NCBI RefSeq assembly: GCF_030272615.1
Contig: NC_081406.1
Span: 242,599,218-242,663,217 of the forward strand
Direction of reading: 5' to 3'
Source: Cryptomeria japonica
Lineage: Eukaryota; Streptophyta; Pinopsida; Cupressales; Cupressaceae
Length of the DNA: 64,000 nucleotides
Shown here one piece after another: positions 58,010 through 64,000 of the stretch. How positions within the stretch are numbered: the stretch's first letter is position 1; each line of letters starts with the position of its first letter. The notes under the pieces are model-generated. The model made no database searches. It saw only the letters and a program-made list of their open reading frames with translations, and was not told the origin of the DNA. A program made the translations under genes and the position numbers.

Positions 58010-58132
58010 CACTTGCCAAATCAAATGAGGGTTTGGGGGTAGTGCCCCTTGTGGGGTTGAGGGGCAGCGCTCCTCGTATGGTCCCGGGGCAATGCTCAGG
58101 ATGCGCTCCTTGTCGCAATAGAGGGCAGGGTT
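58010..58132. repeat. GC-rich block with GGGGCA/TGCCCC words
   Basis: Abruptly GC-rich relative to neighbours, with repeated GGGG, GGGGCAGCGCTCC and GGGGCAATGC words and partial inverted matches (TGCCCC/GGGGCA). No gene called. Confidence 0.5.
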
Positions 58133-59319
58133 GTGTGATGTCCCCTTCCTAGTCAGGGTTTTAGAGTTGATGAGTTAGCTTATTTTCTGGACCCTCGTAG
58201 GCTAACAGGGTATGGACAGAGGGTCATGGGGACAGTGGATTGAGGATGATGTTCTTCAGTTCAAGGTTGGGTGTTCAGTTCAGGCTTTGTTTGAGCAGTT
58301 TTTGACTCCATTTGAGGGATTTGCTATTTATAGATGGGAAGTTGGTTATTTTTAGACAGGCCCCTGGTCACATGGGTTTTGGGAGCTTTATCTCCAGCTT
58401 CTGACGGTTCATTTTTTGGAGTCATATTGAGAGAGATATTAATTTTTCAGTGAATTACAGGCAATATTTAATTAATGACGTTTATTATAAAGTCACATTG
58501 ACTTTTTAATAAAATATTTCACTTAAATTTATTTATGTGACTTATTATTTTTCTCCATAGTTGGGTGCCCATATTAAAAGTTTTTTAACACTTAATGATT
58601 TTTTTCAAACCCTAAAAGCAACCCTAATAAAAAATCATGGGTTTTTGCATAAAGCCGCCCCCTTGAGAAATCAAACTCATTAATTTGTTGATCATTTGAT
58701 ATCTCTTCCTCTCTGGGTTTTGGAGCTTGAGGATTTCAGACTGGATTCTTCATTGGAGAATGTTTATTCTTCAGTGCATGGTAATGGTGAGACTATGAAA
58801 GATCAGTTGAATTGTTGCAGTTGTGGTTGGCTTCATTCAAAAGTCAAATTGGTGATGATTGCAGGCAGATTTGGCTTCTTATAGGGCAGATCTGTTGTAT
58901 GTTTTCTTATTTACTGTTATTGCTGTTAATTTTCTGTGGTTTGGAGGCTTTCTTTCCCAAACACACAGCTTTCTCATTAAATTGGCGCCATCTTCTATTG
59001 TTTGGGCGTCTTATTATTAAAATAAGAGCAGATCTGAATTGTTTCCTAAATAAAAATCAGAACTTTGTAAGTTGCTGATTTAATCTTTTCATTTCAATAA
59101 ATTGGCTAAGGACCTACGGGTATGCTTCTAAAATCTCCAATTTATTGTTTCAGCTGATTATTTCATGTATTATTTTCAATGTGTTGAAAATTAAGAAACC
59201 CCTTCTGCAACTTCTACAACTTCTGTCTATTTTTGAAAGACCATCTTTAGTAATAAAAAATACAAAAAGAATTACAAAATTACAGCAGGTTGAAGAATTG
59301 AACCAGCAAGCGTTCATCA
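58133..59319 (+). repeat. Possible LTR of another plus-strand element
   Basis: TGTGATGTCCCCTTCC follows a purine-rich TAGAGGGCAGGGT and the segment ends ...GCGTTCATCACA, followed by GTGGCAGAGCC, which is vaguely like a primer site. TATA-like CTATTTATAG near 58323 and AATAAA-like signals near 59096 fit an LTR. No second copy is in the window, so this is tentative. Confidence 0.25.
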
Positions 59320-59564
59320 CAGGTTGAGTGGCAGAGCCCCCACTACCAACACCAAATGAAGATCATCAGAACCACACAAAACTTAATGGCGCACATCATT
59401 TTTTCCATTTTTTAAGATGCCACAACCAATGCTGATGAAGCTAGATAAGAGAAAGTTTGTAGTGTTTAACCAACATATGTAACATAATAAAGTCGGATGT
59501 GTCATGAAGAATTCACCAAGAATGTGTCAAGGCTGAGAATGTCGTTTTGCAGTCAAACCATATG

Positions 59565-60410
59565 ATGCCACAATGAGGCTGTATGTGAGAATTGTTGGGC
59601 CATAGATGAGATTTGCTAAGCCGTATGGAAGAGTATTCTCGTTGCCATATGGGAAGGTTTTGCTGTAGCTGATTGTGTCGTATGTGATGCAAGAGGATTT
59701 GTACGGAGATGAATGACATCCACACGATGTAGCAATGATGTCATACGAGGTTTTTAAGTTGTACAAAATGACCAAGAAGGTGCTGTACAAAAGAATCATA
59801 AGATCTCATAGGAACAACCAAAGATAACTGTATGAACAAGGCATGAGATCTTTGTATAGTGGGAAGCTGTCGTACAATACAAATTGAAGCACATTGTGGC
59901 TGTACAGGGTAACACCAAAGTTGTATGAAGTGAAAGAAATGTTGCCCAAAGAGAATTGGCTGTTGTACAGGATACCAGGAAAGCTGTACGGGTACAACAA
60001 TGTGTTGTACGATTGGAAGCTTAATGTATTGACATACGGTTGTGAGGTGCCGTACGGGCAGGACTATAGGCCATACGTGGTGAGGAGCAGACGACTGTAC
60101 GAAAGGGGCAACATGGTGCTGTATGGGAAGCATGGAGGACTGTTGTACTACAAGCAACTTAACATGTCGTATGGCATAAGGTGGAGACCGCACGTGAGCA
60201 ATACAATGCTGCTGTATGGTGCAAAACATGAATTGACACTTTCGTGCCTAGGGTGTCGTACGACCGCAATTGTCATATGATTTGAAAAGTACTATGTATG
60301 CCGAGTGAACAGTACAAGATGCCTTACAATATGCAATGAAAACAAGTGTGGAGTTCGTATGAGATAAGATATCCCAGGTCGTACTATAGAGATTGGAGGT
60401 CGTATGGACA
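59565..60410. repeat. About 40-unit array of a GTAYRR motif with ~21-24-bp spacing
   Basis: Cores such as CTGTACGG, TCGTATGG, TTGTACAA and CCGTACGG recur at 59579, 59600, 59620, 59644, 59662, 59677, 59699, 59722, 59740, 59759, 59783, 59805, 59828, 59851, 59869, 59900, 59921, 59963, 59984, 60005, 60032, 60048, 60070, 60095, 60119, 60143, 60166, 60187, 60212, 60255, 60272, 60311, 60355, 60379 and 60399. Most steps are 18-25 bp, and longer ones are near 42. Spacers are unrelated. Open frames on both strands repeat an LYG-type or VQ-type dipeptide every 7-8 residues as a by-product. Confidence 0.8.
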
Positions 60411-60429
60411 GAACAAGATGCTCCCTTGA

Positions 60430-62381
60430 CAATGAAACTACAATATGAGGAAGAACTTGTTGTACATAGTGTGCATTATTTTTCTTGCTCTCCAACTCCC
60501 CCTTCAATTTAATAATTTTCTCCGACTCCATTATTTTTTGCTTTCCATTTTCCATCCCTCCTAATTTCTTCCTTTTCCTCTAAATTTTCGGTGAAGTTGA
60601 TTTCCCTTGACAATTATTTATATGCTCCACATTAGATATTTTGCTCTTTGTGCTCTGGGATGTATCGTTCACAATTTTATGTACTTTCCTCAGTTGCTCT
60701 TTACCGAGAGTTGTGGCTTCAAGAAAATTACATGTTGATGAAAATACCTCATAGTCCTCCATTTGCCAATGAAATAGTCCATTCAGGGAACTCGTCTCAT
60801 CTTTAGAGCAATCTTCCATTTGAGCACCTCTTTGTCATTAGGTTCTTGTTGTCACGAAGGATTGCGCCGTGTTGCTAAGCTGGGAGCTTAGCAATCCTGT
60901 GAAACATGGAATGGTCCTCAAGCCTGTGGGTAGCCTATTTGTGTTTCATGGGATTGCTGAGCTCCTAGCTTAGCAACATAGCGCAATCCTTCGTGACAAC
61001 AATTCTATTGTTTTTCGTCTTTCATCCCAAAATCTCCACCCTCAAACTTTGAGTCGGAGGATGCCAGTTCTTCACTCACTGTTTGGTTCCTTAGGTCGAT
61101 GATGTACTTCCTTCCGTCACTCTTGATTGAGAGTGTGTTTCGCTTCCAATTATGATTCGCCTTGGCAGTAATCAACCATCCCCTCTGGAGGAGTGCATCA
61201 TACGCCTTCTTTTGCAATAGGATGACTACGAAGTCCAAGAAAAAATGTTGTGTCCAATCATTACTTTTTGTGCCATCAATGTTCTCAACGGCTTAATGCT
61301 GTGCTGGTCGGCACCTACCAAGTGGAAGGTCGGCAGCCAGAGCGTTGGTCTTCCAAGGCATTTCCAAGTATCTTCTAGTAGTACGTTTACTCTCGAACCT
61401 CCATCGATGATGGTGTTTGTCAACTTCTTCCCCATTATTTCCATCTCAACGATCATCGACTTCCTCCCGATGCTAACCGTCAGCAACATTGGATTACTGG
61501 CCTCATTACCTTCACATGGTGGTTTCTCTATCAGTTCCTCTTGTGGTTTATATTGTTTTTGGCTAACTATGTCGTCATTGATCGTGTTGGTAATTGCCAC
61601 TCTCAATTGTGGCATAGTTGGAAGAAGGTCTGTCACCTGATGGGTATGGTTGCCTATAGCACCTACTGAACTATGTTCTTCTTTGACTCCTACAGTGATG
61701 TACTTTTAGATCCAGTGGAAGTTATTTGTTCCTTCGCCAACACTTGTTCTACTTTTGCTTTGGCTTCTTAGAGTTGTCCCTTCTCCGTAGAAGCGTCTAA
61801 GTACATTGCCTTCTTCTTCTGCGCTCTTGTGATTGCCAAAACTACCTCATCTTGTTCCGCCACATCCAGCATATTAATACCATTTTGCTCTGAGCAGATG
61901 GTGTCTTCATGATTCCTCAGTCCACACCATTTGCACAATAATTGTATGTTGTCTTTCTTATTCTGATAGTCTCTCGCAAAGTGTCCCCACTCACTACATT
62001 GTCGGCATTGTATGATAGGACATCCTCCGGAGTTGAACTGTATTTGATTTCACCCTTGTTGGTTTTGATAACCGCTTGGCGATGTATTTTGTGGTCTCGA
62101 TTGAGTGGACTCTCTCTGTGTGAAGAGTACTTGTGTACTTGTCTTCAAATTTTACGGGCACTCCTTGATTGAATGACCCAACACTTGGCAAATCTCACAA
62201 AACATATTCTAGGACAATTACCTTTCGTGTGCCCCTCATGTTTGCATTCAGTACACCATAGTTCATTACTTTCTTTATTGGTTCCTTTCTCTACCTTCAA
62301 TTCTTTCATCATTCTCATCATCTCGTAGTAGGGCCTGAACCATTTTGGATTTTTCGTCGCTACTACCTTCAGTGCTCTCAT
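60430..62381 (-). pseudogene. Gypsy-type gag-protease remnant with four zinc knuckles
   Basis: On the minus strand, four knuckle-like modules follow a gag tail (PKWFRPYYEMMRMMKEL): CTECKHEGHTKGNC (62255), CEICQVLGHSIKEC (62196, after a frameshift), CRQCSEWGHFARDY (last Cys now Tyr, 62010) and CKWCGLRNHEDTIC (61938). The protease region contains IIDGGSRVNVL (61435) and the usual downstream segment RPTLWLPTFHLVGADQHSI. The reading continues through 61238-61005 and, beyond a hairpin insertion, through 60819-60430 (FHWQMEDYEVFSSTCNFLEA). RT and integrase are absent; the GTAYRR array lies where pol would start. The apparent Met at 62381 is only the edge of an inserted LTR. Confidence 0.8.
60846..61002. 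mobile_element. 157-bp foldback MITE
   Basis: Terminal inverted repeats of about 60 bp start TTGTTGTCACGAAGGATTGC (60846) and end with its inverse complement (61002). There are about six mismatches, mostly transitions, and a short central loop. TTC flanks both ends (60843-60845 and 61003-61005), a possible 3-bp duplication. It interrupts the gag-protease reading. Superfamily is not assigned. Confidence 0.82.
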
Positions 62382-62706
62382 TGTTAAAATAACATTATCT
62401 ATTCTATAATGGTCATCTTCTATTCTTAGTGGTCATCTTAGTTGTCGACTTATCTAGCTATTTAGCTTTTTAGTCGACTTATTTAGCTTTTTTAGTGCGT
62501 TAAGTGAAACTATTGCTTCTTTATTAAAGACACACAGTTAGCTTTATATTATTTAGCTTTATTTAATATTTTAAGCTTTTTTAGCTTTTTAGTTTTACAC
62601 TTAAAACGACTAGTTCTTAATTTAGAACGATGTCTTATAATATCTATAAATACGGTTGTATATTGTTGAATAAATTATTCGATTATTTTGTTCAATCAAT
62701 ATTTCA
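62382..62706 (+). repeat. 5' LTR of the short element
   Basis: TGTTAAAATAAC to CAATCAATATTTCA. TTTAGCTTTTTAG words recur in the first half; TATA box CTATAAATA at 62644-62652. It shares ACGACTAGTTCTTAATTTAG and GTTGTATATTG-type blocks with 63927-64000. Confidence 0.85.
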
Positions 62707-62719
62707 TGGTATTAGAGCG
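62707..62719 (+). other. Primer-binding site of the short element
   Basis: TGGTATTAGAGCG abuts the LTR; it is the initiator-tRNA complement TGGTATCAGAGC with one C to T change. Confidence 0.85.
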
Positions 62720-63768
62720 TGTCAATGGGATTTTAAAGAGTTTCAAAAAATTCGTGCGCTCCTTTCTGAATTTTTTTTCTAGATTTTTTTTAATTGTTTT
62801 TTTAATAAAAAAATGATTTTGTTTTTTGGAGGTTCCGGTTCGTCTATAGTTGGTGTTTAGGGTTTTTCGCCTCTGTTTGAAGAGTTTTTTTTGCAGAGCA
62901 GGGTTCGTGGTCAAGATTTTTTTCGGTGAGGGTTTTTCTGAGACAACGACGTTTTTCAGCTAGGGCGCGTCTGGGGTTTTTGTACCTGCGGATTTCGTGT
63001 TTTTTTTCCGGTAGGGTTTTCATGCCGGCGACTATCTGCGATTTTTCGCAGTTGTTTTTTTTGGCAGATTTCTAAATATCTCGGTTTTTTCCGCCTCGGT
63101 TTTTTCCGCAATTCTGTTCATGATTTTCAGTAGTGCTTTTCTTTGCGCGATTTTTTTCGCGCCATTCTGTGACCGCATTTTTTTTCGACTGATCTGCGTT
63201 AGGGTTTTTCGGCAGGATTATTTTTTGCTTTCTGTGACCGCGTTTTTGTGTTCTTCGTCGCCTTTCTACACTCCGCGATTTTCCGGTGGGCATGTGTTGA
63301 TTTTCCGCGACGTGTTTCGCGGTTTCTGCGACCTTCACTGCGTCCTCTCTAATTTTTGCGATCTGGTTGGCGGCTAGGGTTTTCACACCCTTTTGTGGCA
63401 GTTTGCTTGGTTTTTGTAATTTTTTTTTTCAGAAAAATATCATTGAGTTTTTATAAATTTTTTGTCTTCAAAAAAATTAATTCTGGGTTTTTAATATTAA
63501 TTTTTGCTTTAAAAATATTATTTGAGTTTTTATAATTTTTTGTCTTTAAAAAAATTATTCCGAGTTTTATAATTTTTATCCATAAAAAATTATTTGCTGG
63601 GTTTTATTAATTTTTTTCCACAAAAATTATTTTTTTTCTGGGCAAGGCCTCTCGTCCTACAGGTCCCAGGGTTTTCATGGTTTTTTCTTGAAAAATTGTT
63701 TGTCGGTTTTTTGATTTTTTTCCACAAAAAATCATGTGAGGGTTTTCACGATTTTTTCCCTAAAAAAT
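62720..63768 (+). other. Internal region of the short element, T-rich with ~50-bp diverged repeats
   Basis: The first part alternates GGGTTTTTCG-like and TTTTTTCCGC-like words. From about 63415 to 63765 blocks of the form GAGTTTTTATAATTTTTTGT followed by AAAAAAATTAT recur about seven times. No supported ORF. Confidence 0.7.
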
Positions 63769-64000
63769 ATTAGAATATTTAATTATATTTTAGTCACCTA
63801 TATTTAGTTCCTTGTTTAATGGTCATTTAACTTTTTAGTTAATTAGCGTTTAATCTTTATTTAGCATTTAGCTTTTTCTTTTTAGTTAATTAGCTTTTAA
63901 GCTTTATTTAGCGTTTAGCTTTTTAGTAGTTCACTTTAAACGACTTGTTCTTAATTTAGAACGTTGTCCTTGTAATCTCTTTATATACGTTTGTATATTG
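63769..64000 (+). repeat. Second LTR copy of the short element, truncated by the window end
   Basis: Starts TATTAGAATATTTAATT (TG changed to TA). It shares the TTTAGCTTTTTAG words and the AACGACTTGTTCTTAATTTA block with 62382-62706, and stops at GTTTGTATATTG where the window ends. Confidence 0.75.

Larger units (their letters stand above)
62377..64000 (+). mobile_element. Short non-autonomous LTR element, cut by the window end
   Basis: LTR 62382-62706, primer site, about 1.06 kb internal DNA without coding capacity, then the start of a second LTR at about 63769 running off the window. It is inserted into the gag region of the 60430-62381 remnant. CTCAT (62377-62381) would be the left duplication. 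The size and lack of ORFs suggest a small non-autonomous (TRIM/LARD-like) element. Confidence 0.75.

Noticed and set aside
57877..58152. 91-codon frame over the LTR edge and GC-rich block
   Set aside because: Starts inside the LTR end and crosses a polypurine tract; no domain.
59741..60280. Long overlapping open frames on both strands (162 and 128 codons)
   Set aside because: They arise from the repeated GTAYRR motif, which rarely forms stops. Both strands are open and the residues simply repeat every 7-8 positions, so I call the array and not a protein.

Overview
The window looks like intergenic DNA from a large-genome seed plant. Conifer or another gymnosperm is my inference, from the old, densely nested retroelements, the AT-rich spacers and the near absence of host exons. 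I found no rRNA, tRNA or protein-coding host gene that I can name.

Almost everything from 0.7 to 50 kb resolves into one nested stack. (0) A decayed plus-strand ORF of a retroelement-like host sequence (718-4050) appears to continue at 31080-31600, with an LTR-like tail at about 31620-31730 and 49136-50097. (1) A minus-strand L1-type LINE (4051-31079) splits that ORF. (2) A Tat-lineage Ty3/gypsy element (8114-27395, TSD GTATC) splits LINE ORF2 just after its reverse-transcriptase FVDD motif. (3) Ty1/copia element I (31731-49130, TSD AAGTC) sits in the host tail. (4) Copia I is itself broken by a minus-strand gag-protease-only gypsy (about 37184-40908) and by Ty1/copia element II (41246-47935, TSD ATGCC). 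Hand-counted LTR divergence makes copia I the oldest of the three (about 11% over the first 245 bp); copia II (about 5.5%) and the gypsy (about 4% over the first 230 bp) are younger.

The gypsy element is the most unusual object. It carries a 2606-codon gag-protease-G-patch-RT-RNaseH-aRNaseH-integrase frame with 15 nonsense codons but no frameshift. It has two extra ORFs upstream and an antisense plant-mobile-domain gene with its own TATA box and a phase-0 intron. Two seven-unit arrays of a conserved core (ACGCAWTCG) on an exact 22-bp period bracket the first small ORF. The antisense intron holds the same core, read on its own transcribed strand, on a 20-bp period.

From 50 to 57.5 kb there are an L1 ORF1 fragment, a SINE-like sequence, AT-rich spacer and one plausible host first exon (54970-55072). 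From 57.5 to 64 kb there are LTR fragments, a roughly 840-bp array of a GTAYRR motif spaced about 21-24 bp, a gag-protease gypsy remnant (60430-62381) hit by a foldback MITE, and a small LTR element cut off by the window end.

Premature stops across the elements mostly fit CAG/CAA to TAG/TAA, CGA to TGA and TGG to TAG/TGA, as expected from deamination of methylated cytosine. I read none of the retroelement genes as functional.
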